Origin: an uncultured Eubacteriales bacterium | GTDB lineage: Bacteria; Bacillota; Clostridia; Oscillospirales; Acutalibacteraceae | Direction of reading: 5' to 3' | NCBI GenBank assembly: GCA_900317795.1 | Contig: ONIF01000111.1 | Span: 1 to 12,404, forward strand | DNA: 12,404 bases | In this document: one piece after another, positions 1 to 6,915 of the stretch | Layout: the number at the start of each line of letters is the position of its first letter | How positions within the stretch are numbered: position 1 is the stretch's first letter | The notes under the pieces: model-generated | What the model was told of the DNA's origin: nothing | What the model saw: the letters and a program-made list of their open reading frames with translations, nothing else | Databases searched by the model: none | Translations under genes and position numbers: made by a program

Positions 1-1406
1 ATGCCGACAAGATTTACAATTTCCTGCAATTCCGATTCATCTTGGAGAAGTGACATCAATCTTGCACGAAGCTGCATAAAATCTTTTGACGCATTTTCGG
101 CAAACCAGTCTTCCAGCTGGTCTATATAGAGAGAATAGCTTGTCAGCCAGTTAATTGCCGGGAAATGACGTTTGTAAGCAAGGTTTGCGTCAAGTCCCCA
201 GAATACTTTTACGATACGGAGAGTTGCCTGTGAAACAGGCTCGGAAATGTCACCGCCCGGAGGTGATACTGCACCGATTACGGACAATGCACCCTCTTTT
301 TCGTCACTGCCGTTTACGAGAACACGTCCTGCACGTTCATAGAACTGTGCCAGACGGCTGCCCAAATAGGCAGGATAACTGCCCGACATCTCACGGAGAG
401 CCTCTGCCCAACGTGAAGTTGAATCCGCCATGAGTGCGACTGTATAACCCATATCTCTGAAATACTCTGCTATGGTAATTCCCGTATAAATAGACGCTTC
501 ACGGGCGGCAACAGGCATATCAGATGTATTTGCAATAAGTACCGTTCTTTCCATCAAAGAATTTCCCGTGCGTGGGTCTTTCAGTTCGGGGAATTCATTC
601 AAAACGTCTGTCATTTCGTTTCCACGTTCACCGCAGCCGATATATACGATAATATCAGCGGCTGCCCATTTAGCCAACTGATGTTGTACAACGGTCTTGC
701 CCGAGCCGAAAGGACCGGGTACGGCTGCCACACCGCCTTTTGCTATCGGGAAAAGTGTATCAATCGTTCTCTGACCTGTCGTCAAAAGAATATCGGGCGA
801 AAGCTTTCTTTTATACGGTCTGCCGACACGTACAGGCCATTTTACTGCCATTTCGAGATTTTTCTTTTTGCCGTTGACATCTATAATTGCAACGGTTTCA
901 TCTATGTTGAAATCGCCCTCTTTAATATCGACAATAGTGCCTTTTACACCGTTCGGAACGAGGATTTTATGCACAACTGCATTGGTTTCCTTTACCGTTC
1001 CCAAAACATCGCCTGCAACGAGTTTATCACCCTTTTTGGCTGTCGGCACAAAATGCCATTTTTTCTTGTGGTCGAGTGACGGCACTTCTACACCTCTTTT
1101 AAGGCTGTTGCCTGCAATTTTCATAATTTCGCTGAGAGGTCTTTGAATACCGTCATAGATAGAACCGATAAGTCCCGGACCGAGTTCAACCGAAAGCGGT
1201 GCACCTGTTGATTCCACTCTTTCACCCGGACCAAGTCCCGAAGTTTCCTCATAGACCTGTATAGAAGCCCTGTCACCGTGCATTTCGATTATCTCGCCTA
1301 TCAGACGTTCACTGCTTACTTTTACAACGTCAAACATATTTGCATCACGCATTCCCTCTGCTATAACAAGAGGTCCTGCCACTTTTGTAATAACTCCGTT
1401 TGTCAA
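1..1406 (-). CDS. ntpA: V-type ATP synthase catalytic subunit A (3' end outside window)
   Basis: Catalytic subunit of the cytoplasmic V1 head, which hydrolyses or makes ATP while turning the central shaft. The first 468 codons are present; the family is about 590 residues, so the C-terminal helical domain is missing off the left edge. Visible are the N-terminal beta-barrel (1-70), the bulge domain typical of A (about 110-190), Walker A GPFGSGKT (231-238), the catalytic-glutamate motif GERGNE with E260, and Walker B ALMADSTSR with D328. Start is TTG at 1406-1404, preceded by GAGGTG at a 7-nt spacing; no ATG fits. It lies 11 nt after the subunit F gene. Oddity: after ALREMSG (to 342) the protein goes directly to SYPAYLGSRLA. 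The segment RLEEMPGEEG that relatives carry there is absent, a net loss of about nine residues in frame. Identity is certain; the effect of the gap is unknown. Confidence 0.97.
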   Translation of the reverse strand, partial: MTNGVITKVAGPLVIAEGMRDANMFDVVKVSSERLIGEIIEMHGDRASIQVYEETSGLGPGERVESTGAPLSVELGPGLIGSIYDGIQRPLSEIMKIAGNSLKRGVEVPSLDHKKKWHFVPTAKKGDKLVAGDVLGTVKETNAVVHKILVPNGVKGTIVDIKEGDFNIDETVAIIDVNGKKKNLEMAVKWPVRVGRPYKRKLSPDILLTTGQRTIDTLFPIAKGGVAAVPGPFGSGKTVVQHQLAKWAAADIIVYIGCGERGNEMTDVLNEFPELKDPRTGNSLMERTVLIANTSDMPVAAREASIYTGITIAEYFRDMGYTVALMADSTSRWAEALREMSGSYPAYLGSRLAQFYERAGRVLVNGSDEKEGALSVIGAVSPPGGDISEPVSQATLRIVKVFWGLDANLAYKRHFPAINWLTSYSLYIDQLEDWFAENASKDFMQLRARLMSLLQDESELQEIVNLVG

Positions 1407-1417
1407 ATATAAACACC

Positions 1418-1657
1418 TCAATTTCCAAAGAGAATATCCGAACCGACTGCCTGTTCCACGAATTTTGACAGTCTTTTGCGACCTGCACCGCTGCTGCCTT
1501 GTGCAGAGGGTATCGGAATGACGGCAGGAATGATTTTTTCCGCATTGAACAGGCTGCCCGATTCAAGAGGTTCATCACATATAAACATATCTATACCGAC
1601 TGCACCAAAGCCTTTTATGCTTTCGCTGTCGCCTATCACGGCAATATTTTTAACCAT
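1418..1657 (-). CDS. ntpG: V-type ATP synthase subunit F, unusually short
   Basis: Small subunit that binds the central axle subunit D in the V1 rotor (NtpG in Enterococcus naming). The ends match the family well: KNIAVIGD near the N-terminus (3-10), a glycine-rich GFGAVGIDMF (16-25), PAVIPIPSAQGSSG (44-57), and a C-terminal helix ending VEQAVGSDIL (67-76). At 79 residues it is about 25 shorter than usual (100-110). The gap falls near residues 36-41, where relatives have a helix and a beta strand (the region reading roughly YxVIxIT) between the second strand and PAVIPIP. The start ATG overlaps the end of the subunit C gene by 8 nt, implying translational coupling; its stop overlaps the ribosome binding site of subunit A. 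The frame is open throughout, so it is not a simple frameshift. Whether it still folds like standard subunit F cannot be told from here. Confidence 0.85.
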   Translation of the reverse strand: MVKNIAVIGDSESIKGFGAVGIDMFICDEPLESGSLFNAEKIIPAVIPIPSAQGSSGAGRKRLSKFVEQAVGSDILFGN

Positions 1658-2615
1658 AGCTTACACGCAGCCTTTCTCTGATTTTATCGGGCGGAGTTTT
1701 TGTTTTGATACCGCCCGAAATGATATTGACAGTCTTTCTGTCATATTCACAGCCGATACAGTACCCCAAAAGAGGCTCTGCACCAGCACATGAATGCCTG
1801 CAAAGCTCCCTTGCAAGCTTCATTGTACCGTCATCAACGAATTTTTCAAACTCCGACGGAGATTTTTTATAAAGTGCAACAGCCTTTGCACAATCATTGG
1901 AATTTATCTTTTCAAGATGTTTGATAAGCTCATTTTCGCCCGATACACTTGCTTTTATCAATGCAGGTATGTCAAGCCCCTCGCATTCGCATAACGCCTG
2001 TTCAAGATAAGTTTCCGTTGCGGAAGTTTTAGCCGCCCTCAGTGCAATTTTCACTTCCGCAAAAAATACAAGCCTTTCAAGGTATTTTTTCAAAAATACA
2101 GACTTTGATTTTTTGCTTTCCCAAAGAAGTTTCTGCATAACGGCTCTATCTATGACAGCATCGCTTAAACGGGCATCTTTTGTTTCCGCAAGAAGTCCGT
2201 AAGCTTTATCGGCAGCATTTCCAAGCCATTCGGGCAGACTGTCAAAACGTCTGTTTTCGACAGCCTCTATCATATTTTTCTCACCCGTCATGCAGGGACT
2301 TATCAGCAAACTGCCATAATCCCTGTTGGACATAGTGCCTTTTAAAACAGTCTTTAAATTATGCACGTCATTTTGTGCGAAAAACGGCTCAAACAAATTC
2401 ATATCGGGTGCAACACTTTTGACGTATTTCCACATCTTTTCCGTATTGCTTGCAATCAGCTCGTCAACCGTGTCACCCTCGCCAAATCCCTTGTCACTTA
2501 AAAACCTCACTAATTCCTTTTCGCTTTTGAGTGCAAGCATTTGTTCAATATCGGAGGAGGAAAGAAGTTTCTTTTCCCTTGCCCTTACAGAACCGATAGA
2601 GTATTCGTATTCCAT
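1650..2615 (-). CDS. ntpC: V-type ATP synthase subunit C
   Basis: Subunit C (AC39/d family), a funnel-shaped, all-helical protein that sits on the proteolipid ring and links it to the central axle. The 321-residue product is close to the usual 320-350. The N-terminus EYSIGSVRAREKKLLSSSD is characteristic: an aromatic start, then an R-E-K-LL helix and a short acidic segment. The rest is mostly amphipathic helix rich in E, K and L without membrane segments or cofactor motifs. I chose ATG at 2615 rather than TTG one codon upstream. It follows a run of seven G (AAGGGGGGG) that can pair with 16S rRNA at suitable spacing. The gene begins 11 nt after subunit E and overlaps subunit F by 8 nt. Identification rests on the N-terminal pattern, size and position between E and F, the usual ntp order. 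Confidence 0.92.
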   Translation of the reverse strand: MEYEYSIGSVRAREKKLLSSSDIEQMLALKSEKELVRFLSDKGFGEGDTVDELIASNTEKMWKYVKSVAPDMNLFEPFFAQNDVHNLKTVLKGTMSNRDYGSLLISPCMTGEKNMIEAVENRRFDSLPEWLGNAADKAYGLLAETKDARLSDAVIDRAVMQKLLWESKKSKSVFLKKYLERLVFFAEVKIALRAAKTSATETYLEQALCECEGLDIPALIKASVSGENELIKHLEKINSNDCAKAVALYKKSPSEFEKFVDDGTMKLARELCRHSCAGAEPLLGYCIGCEYDRKTVNIISGGIKTKTPPDKIRERLRVSYG

Positions 2616-2626
2616 CAAACCCCCCC

Positions 2627-3208
2627 TTATTTAAAAAGCTCTCTGCTGATAATATCCTCTATTTCCTCACGCTTTTCGGAGATGACGGAGGAAAAACTCA
2701 TATTTTCCTCAATATCACCGTCTTTGAGAATAAAACCGCTTTCAATGCTGTTATTCGGGGTATCGGAAAGCTTGGCGGAAATGCCGAATTCATAAAATCT
2801 CTGTTCGATATTTTTCGGCACTCTTTTCAGGTCTTTTTCATTAAAATAGATAATACCCTGTTTGAGATGTGAAGTTCTTGCAAGGCTGTAAACAAGCTCA
2901 AAATATACTGTATCGGGGAGATTTACCATGTAGTCGAGCACATGACTGACAGCCTTGTCAATTTCCTGTCTGCGAGCCTTTAAAAGCATATTTCTCTTTT
3001 CCAAGTCACTTTTACTTTGATGTGCTTTAAGCAGCTTTGCAGACTGCTCCTCTACAAGAAATCTTGCATTTTCCGTGATTTCTTTAGCCTCTTTCTTTGC
3101 GTTGTCGAGTATCTCATTACATGACTTTTCCGTTTCGGCATTGATAACGGCTATTTTCTCATCACATTCTTTTTTTATTTCGGAAATAATTTTTTCACCG
3201 CTGCTCAT
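2627..3208 (-). CDS. ntpE: V-type ATP synthase subunit E (peripheral stalk)
   Basis: Peripheral-stalk subunit that pairs with the small G/H subunit to hold the V1 head still while the rotor turns. The 193-residue product has the normal layout. A long charged helix rich in E, K and A (about 1-90) suits a right-handed coiled coil with the partner helix; a compact alpha/beta C-terminal domain (about 100-193) should contact the top of the A and B subunits. I prefer ATG at 3208: AAAGGG lies 10 nt upstream, directly after the subunit K stop. A GTG three codons earlier (3217) would leave almost no room for a ribosome binding site. The gene starts 15 nt after subunit K and ends 11 nt before subunit C, so it is within one operon. 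Confidence 0.93.
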   Translation of the reverse strand: MSSGEKIISEIKKECDEKIAVINAETEKSCNEILDNAKKEAKEITENARFLVEEQSAKLLKAHQSKSDLEKRNMLLKARRQEIDKAVSHVLDYMVNLPDTVYFELVYSLARTSHLKQGIIYFNEKDLKRVPKNIEQRFYEFGISAKLSDTPNNSIESGFILKDGDIEENMSFSSVISEKREEIEDIISRELFK

Positions 3209-3223
3209 AGTATGCACACCCTT

Positions 3224-3697
3224 TTAAAATTTGATTGCGGGTACGGAGATAACTGTAAGCAATGAAACGATAAATGCAAAAAGTGCATATATTTCAACCA
3301 GCGTAACAGATACCATTGCTTTTGAGAAGTTCTTGTCATCTTTTGCACAAAGACCGATACCTGCAACAGCAGCTCTGCCCTGAGCAATACCCGATACAAG
3401 ACCGCCTACACCGATAGCAAGAGATGCACCGAGATAGGCAAGTCCCTGTTCTGTTGTAACAACGTCACCGCCACCAAGTACACCTGCATAAATGAGCATC
3501 AAAAAGCCTACGATAAAGCCGTAAAGTCCCTGCGTACCGGGGAGAAGTGTCAGAACGAGCATTTTACCGAACATGGAGGAATCCTCCGAAAGAACTCCCA
3601 TAGAAGCCTGTGCAGCTGCACCAACGCCTTTTACAGAGCCTATGCCTGCCAAAACAGTAGCGATTGCGATACCCAAAATTGTAAATATCATACCCAT
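3224..3697 (-). CDS. ntpK: V-type ATP synthase proteolipid subunit K (c ring)
   Basis: Membrane subunit forming the rotor ring that carries the coupling ion. The 157 residues hold four hydrophobic helices in two homologous hairpins (about 3-27, 46-73, 84-109, 126-152), the duplicated V-type proteolipid with one ion-binding glutamate per four helices. E135 in LVEIYALF is that carboxylate; the first hairpin has glutamine (Q56) at the matching place. L52, T55, Q56 (LLPGTQG), Q106 (SGIAQGR) and E135 line up with the residues that coordinate Na+ in Enterococcus hirae NtpK (L61, T64, Q65, Q110, E139). By family knowledge this favours Na+ over H+, but it is an inference. Start ATG at 3697 follows GGAGG at 9 nt; a second ATG two codons on is too far from it. 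It lies 22 nt after the subunit I gene. Confidence 0.97.
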   Translation of the reverse strand: MGMIFTILGIAIATVLAGIGSVKGVGAAAQASMGVLSEDSSMFGKMLVLTLLPGTQGLYGFIVGFLMLIYAGVLGGGDVVTTEQGLAYLGASLAIGVGGLVSGIAQGRAAVAGIGLCAKDDKNFSKAMVSVTLVEIYALFAFIVSLLTVISVPAIKF

Positions 3698-3719
3698 AAT
3701 AAATTACCTCCAATTATAT

Positions 3720-5702
3720 TCATTCATCAGTATTTTTTATTTTAAAGTTTTTGGTTTTTGCGGAGAAAGCTTCAAAGGGCTTTCCGCCACCTTCATAGAA
3801 TTTACTGAACATCTCGACATACTGCAAACGCATGGTATGCACATAAGAGCCGAGAACATTCAAGCCTATTGTAACAGCATGACCTACTATAAAAACGACT
3901 GCCATGCATATTACACCAAATATGCTTGTACCGAAAAGAGTGGAAAGCATATTGAAAACCTGTGCCATAACGCCTGTTGTAAGTCCCAAAGCCATCAATC
4001 TCGAATAACTCAACAAGTCGCTTACATAGCTTGTAATGTCATACAGAGAAGCAACTCCGCCTATCAATTTTCCGAAAATGCCTTTCTTTCCACGACCTTG
4101 CGTCAAAATAAGTCCTACCGCACAAGCGATTGCTATTCCTGCACCGATATATGTAAGCACCTGTCCGAAAGCCATTCCCATTGCCAGCACCGCAAGACCT
4201 ATCAAAAGCAACATCCACAAGCCTGTATCAAAGAATGCCTCCGCATATTTTTTCTGCTTAAAGCATACATAGAATTTACAAGCCATTCCCGCAAGTACAT
4301 GGAGAAGTCCAAATCCTATGGACATTATCATAATAAACAATGCATCTTTCTGAGTATCAAGCATCCATGGCATAAGCTGTTTCATAGTAATGTCACTGCC
4401 CGTAAATGTATTGTAGAATACAGCGGGAGCGTCACCAAAGAAACTTCCGAACACAAGTCCCCAGAATATCGTTGATATTCCGCAGTATTGGAAAAGTTTC
4501 AAATTATTTCTCATGGACTTGTCAGGTTTCAGGACTTTCAGACCTATTGCCGTAGCTATCACAAGCAAAAGTCCATAGCCTGCGTCTGAAAACATCATTC
4601 CAAAGAAGAAATAAAAGAAAAATGCAAGTACGGGAGTAGGGTCTATATCTTCCTTTGACGGAGAAGCGTACATTGTAACAATACTTTGTGCAGGCTCTGC
4701 AAAAGCGTTGTTTTTGAGTTTTACGGGAGCGTCATCTCCTGCTTCCTCAAACTCTATGACAGCCGAAGGAACTTTTTTACAGATTTCCTCAAGCTTTCCG
4801 CAATCCTCCTCGGGTATATAACCGTTTAAAACAAAAACGTGTTCTGTTTGGTCAAGTTCGGATATGACACGGTATTTTTCCGCACGGAGTTCAAAATAGT
4901 CCTGCGTGTCACGGATAGCCTCACGATAATCTGCATAATTGGCAATCTGCTCTCTAAGGTCATCATTCTTATCTCTCAAATCATTATTTTTCTTTGAAAG
5001 ACGTTTTGCTTTGTCAAGGGGAATTTTGGAAGTAGGATTGAGCGGTCTTGAAAAGCCTATACTCCTCAGAGTGAGTTCGGCTTTTTCCTTTTGATTTTTA
5101 GGCGTAAATACAACGATACTTGTCATATTTGACGAGGAATAGACGACTTCCAATTCAAATATCAGTTCGGGGCATTTTTCCGCAAGGGTTTCGGATAAAA
5201 GCTGTTCATCATACTGTTTCGGCAAAGTACCGATAAATACAGCCGTTGAAACAGTATCACCTGTATTAAGAGGTATATCCAGCTTTTTCCAAGGTTCAAG
5301 CTGTGCGGTAAGCGTTCTTATTCTCGCCTGCTCGGCAATATTATCTGTTATCTGGTCATCTATACGGCATATTTTTCCGCATATACCGATAATTTTTGCT
5401 GCCTGGGCGGCAATATCGCCTATTTCATCGGCATCTATCTCACGCCTGCCTTTGAAGCTTTCGAGAAGTCCCTTTTTTTCGGGAGCGACATTTCCGAGAA
5501 TTTTCAATGCCTTTTCCGTAAGTTCGGCATTTTTCTCAAACTGTTTAAGCTGTGCAGATGTGTCCGACCTTGCAAACCCCTCCTGTACCTCGTCATCATG
5601 CTTTACATGGATAAGTGCCGAATCCTGCAAATGCTCAAGAAGTCTTTTTCTGTCGCTTTTAAGTGCAATAATCCTTACTGCTTTCATTTTCAGCTTTGAC
5701 AA
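3720..5702 (-). CDS. ntpI: V-type ATP synthase subunit I (membrane a subunit)
   Basis: Large stator subunit that provides the ion half-channels beside the proteolipid ring. The 660 residues match the family (about 640-670). Residues 1-350 form the cytoplasmic arm, including a charged coiled coil around 230-280. About seven or eight membrane helices follow from residue 357, starting PVLAFFFYFFFGMMFSDAGYG. The essential arginines are visible: R568 in LLSYSRLMALGL and R625 in HTMRLQYVEMFSKFYEGGG, corresponding to R573 and R629 of the E. hirae protein. Start is TTG at 5702 with GGTGAT 6 nt upstream, an exact match to part of the anti-Shine-Dalgarno sequence. An ATG five codons later lacks such a site and would trim the usual N-terminus. 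It lies 36 nt after the first gene of the operon. Confidence 0.96.
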   Translation of the reverse strand: MSKLKMKAVRIIALKSDRKRLLEHLQDSALIHVKHDDEVQEGFARSDTSAQLKQFEKNAELTEKALKILGNVAPEKKGLLESFKGRREIDADEIGDIAAQAAKIIGICGKICRIDDQITDNIAEQARIRTLTAQLEPWKKLDIPLNTGDTVSTAVFIGTLPKQYDEQLLSETLAEKCPELIFELEVVYSSSNMTSIVVFTPKNQKEKAELTLRSIGFSRPLNPTSKIPLDKAKRLSKKNNDLRDKNDDLREQIANYADYREAIRDTQDYFELRAEKYRVISELDQTEHVFVLNGYIPEEDCGKLEEICKKVPSAVIEFEEAGDDAPVKLKNNAFAEPAQSIVTMYASPSKEDIDPTPVLAFFFYFFFGMMFSDAGYGLLLVIATAIGLKVLKPDKSMRNNLKLFQYCGISTIFWGLVFGSFFGDAPAVFYNTFTGSDITMKQLMPWMLDTQKDALFIMIMSIGFGLLHVLAGMACKFYVCFKQKKYAEAFFDTGLWMLLLIGLAVLAMGMAFGQVLTYIGAGIAIACAVGLILTQGRGKKGIFGKLIGGVASLYDITSYVSDLLSYSRLMALGLTTGVMAQVFNMLSTLFGTSIFGVICMAVVFIVGHAVTIGLNVLGSYVHTMRLQYVEMFSKFYEGGGKPFEAFSAKTKNFKIKNTDE

Positions 5703-5738
5703 ATCATAATCACCACACTTTATTTAATTTTTTTCGAC

Positions 5739-6050
5739 TTATGCAGTCAGCATTTCAATAACCAGCCGAGTTACTCTGTCAAGATTTTTTTCAGCCGCTG
5801 CCGAAATTTCATCGCATTCTTTTTTAATTTTCTGCTTTTCCTTTTCAAGCTGACGTTTGCTGCTTGCAGATATAGCCTGCTTGTCATCTTTCAGCATTTT
5901 GTTTGTCTGCTGTTCGGCATTTTCGACAATTTCCCTTGCCTTTTTAAGAGCCTCCTGCTTTTTCATCTCAGCCTGAGCCTTTGCATCAGCCTCTTTCTCA
6001 CGGCACTCCCTTTCGGTTTCGAGAATTGCCTTGATAAGTTCACTCGCCAT
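5739..6050 (-). CDS. ntpF: V-type ATP synthase peripheral-stalk subunit G/H
   Basis: First gene of the ATPase operon. The 103-residue product is almost wholly a charged helix rich in E, K, A and Q with no membrane segment. This is what is expected of the small stalk subunit (NtpF of Enterococcus, also called G or H) that pairs with subunit E. The N-terminus MASELIKAILETERECREKE and the mid-protein pattern of alternating A/E/K are typical, and the position directly ahead of subunit I is the usual one. Start ATG at 6050 is preceded by GGAGGGGAG, giving GGAGG a spacing of 8 nt. Low-complexity coiled coils carry little sequence identity, so the assignment leans on context and length as much as on residues. 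The operon promoter lies 64 nt upstream. Confidence 0.88.
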   Translation of the reverse strand: MASELIKAILETERECREKEADAKAQAEMKKQEALKKAREIVENAEQQTNKMLKDDKQAISASSKRQLEKEKQKIKKECDEISAAAEKNLDRVTRLVIEMLTA

Positions 6051-6069
6051 ATTTCTCCCCTCCCCACCA

Positions 6070-6082
6070 CAGCGGTTCGCTG
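6070..6082 (-). promoter_or_regulatory. Small GC-rich hairpin in the ATPase operon leader
   Basis: Arms 6070-6074 and 6078-6082 form a perfect 5-bp stem (CAGCG/CGCTG) with a 3-base loop on the transcribed strand. It sits about ten bases before the ribosome binding site of the first operon gene, in an otherwise AT-rich leader. It may protect or tune the ribosome binding site; no known riboswitch is recognisable. The stem is short and chance formation is possible. Confidence 0.35.
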
Positions 6083-6090
6083 CGACTTTT

Positions 6091-6111
6091 TATATGGATA
6101 TACTCCATATA
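6091..6111. promoter_or_regulatory. Perfect palindrome at the predicted start site of the ATPase operon
   Basis: Arms TATATGGA (6091-6098) and TCCATATA (6104-6111) are exact inverse copies with a 5-base spacer. With the -10 box at 6114-6119, transcription should start near 6107, inside the outer arm. The site could therefore be an operator that blocks or guides RNA polymerase, or a hairpin at the RNA 5' end. No matching protein is known from the window; the adjacent regulator at 6263-6889 is a candidate by position only. Confidence 0.5.
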
Positions 6112-6113
6112 CT

Positions 6114-6142
6114 ATTAAAACATATTTTCAACCAAAAATCAA
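6114..6142 (-). promoter_or_regulatory. Predicted promoter of the V-ATPase operon
   Basis: On the minus strand, TTGATT (6142-6137), 17 bases, then TTTAAT (6119-6114), with a TG one base before the -10 box (extended -10). The predicted start near 6107 gives a leader of about 57 nt before the ATG at 6050. Four of six consensus bases match in each box. Confidence 0.6.
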
Positions 6143-6262
6143 CTTTTACATAGTTTTTTTATTCCGTACCGGCAACTAAAATATATCACCCAAATTATTC
6201 AAAATCAATTTTCATTTTTAGCCATAAGTAAAATAATTGACACTATTCTAAAAGTGACTATG

Positions 6263-6889
6263 TTATTTTTCGTTTATCCTCACAAGATAGGCAAGAGTTT
6301 CTTCAGCCCAACTATATTCTGCCATATAACTACCGTTAAACTGCCTTATACTTTCGGCATCGTTCTCTAAAAATAAAAAATAATCACAATCAATCAAATT
6401 CATATTCACATTACAGTAACCCCTTGAAGTATGTATCATATTTGTAATTCCAAAACGGCTGAATGTTTTTCTAATATCCATAACAGCCTTGTTGTAAAGT
6501 TTTTTCACTTTAATATCAAAAGGTCTGTTCTCCCAAAGCACATCGGCAGCTTCCTGTATGCTTATATTTCTGCCTCTTCTGTCTATGCACAAGGCAAATA
6601 ATTCCTTTGCCTTTGAACTGTGAAAGTCAACAGCATAATTATTGATGAAAACTTCAAACCTGCCGAAAGTTCTGACATTCACCACACTTTTTTCAACATT
6701 TTCAGCGGCTATATACAGCATTTTTTCTTCATTGCCATCACTGATAAATTTATCAATATTTTCCCTGTCTATCTCGCACGGGCAAACTGCAAAATGCTTT
6801 TTCTCCATTTCGCTGTGTAAAAAATTATGTATGGAAAACAGCTTTTCATTCTTTTCCGCATCATATATCAGTATATCCAAATTTATCAC
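6263..6889 (-). CDS. SARP/OmpR-type winged-helix regulator with shortened N-terminal domain
   Basis: Probable transcription factor of 208 residues. Residues 71-168 look like the winged helix-turn-helix of SARP-like response regulators: VRTFGRFEVFINN opens the domain, SSKAKELFALCIDRRGRNIS and EAADVLWEN form the first helices, KLYNKAVMDIRKTFSRFG the recognition-helix region, and HTSRGYCNVN the wing. DCDYFLFLEND and GSYMAEYSWAEETL resemble the start of the following BTAD-like helices. In relatives a receiver domain of about 115 residues precedes the winged helix; here there are only about 70, starting LDILIYDAEKN, and I see no clear phosphoacceptor aspartate. Start taken as GTG at 6889; TTG at 6880 is a real alternative, as its spacing to AGAGAGTGAT is better. 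It lies upstream of the ATPase operon on the same strand, without a convincing terminator between. The target is unknown; control of the ATPase or of metG is only a positional guess. Confidence 0.7.
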   Translation of the reverse strand: MINLDILIYDAEKNEKLFSIHNFLHSEMEKKHFAVCPCEIDRENIDKFISDGNEEKMLYIAAENVEKSVVNVRTFGRFEVFINNYAVDFHSSKAKELFALCIDRRGRNISIQEAADVLWENRPFDIKVKKLYNKAVMDIRKTFSRFGITNMIHTSRGYCNVNMNLIDCDYFLFLENDAESIRQFNGSYMAEYSWAEETLAYLVRINEK

Positions 6890-6915
6890 TCTCTTTCTTT
6901 CGTTTTAATGTCTTG

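Noticed and set aside
1418..1657. Subunit F as a pseudogene caused by a frameshift
   Set aside because: One frame gives both family-matching halves without a stop, so it is an internal in-frame shortening, not a frameshift.
3573..4475. A 300-codon open frame on the plus strand, opposite subunit I and K
   Set aside because: It lies antisense to two certain ATPase genes, has no ribosome binding site or promoter, and its composition (many H, C, S, Y) is that of a reverse-strand shadow.
6241..6262. Terminator after the regulator gene
   Set aside because: Only a 4-bp CACT/AGTG stem with a weak T-rich tail is seen; read-through towards the ATPase operon cannot be excluded.
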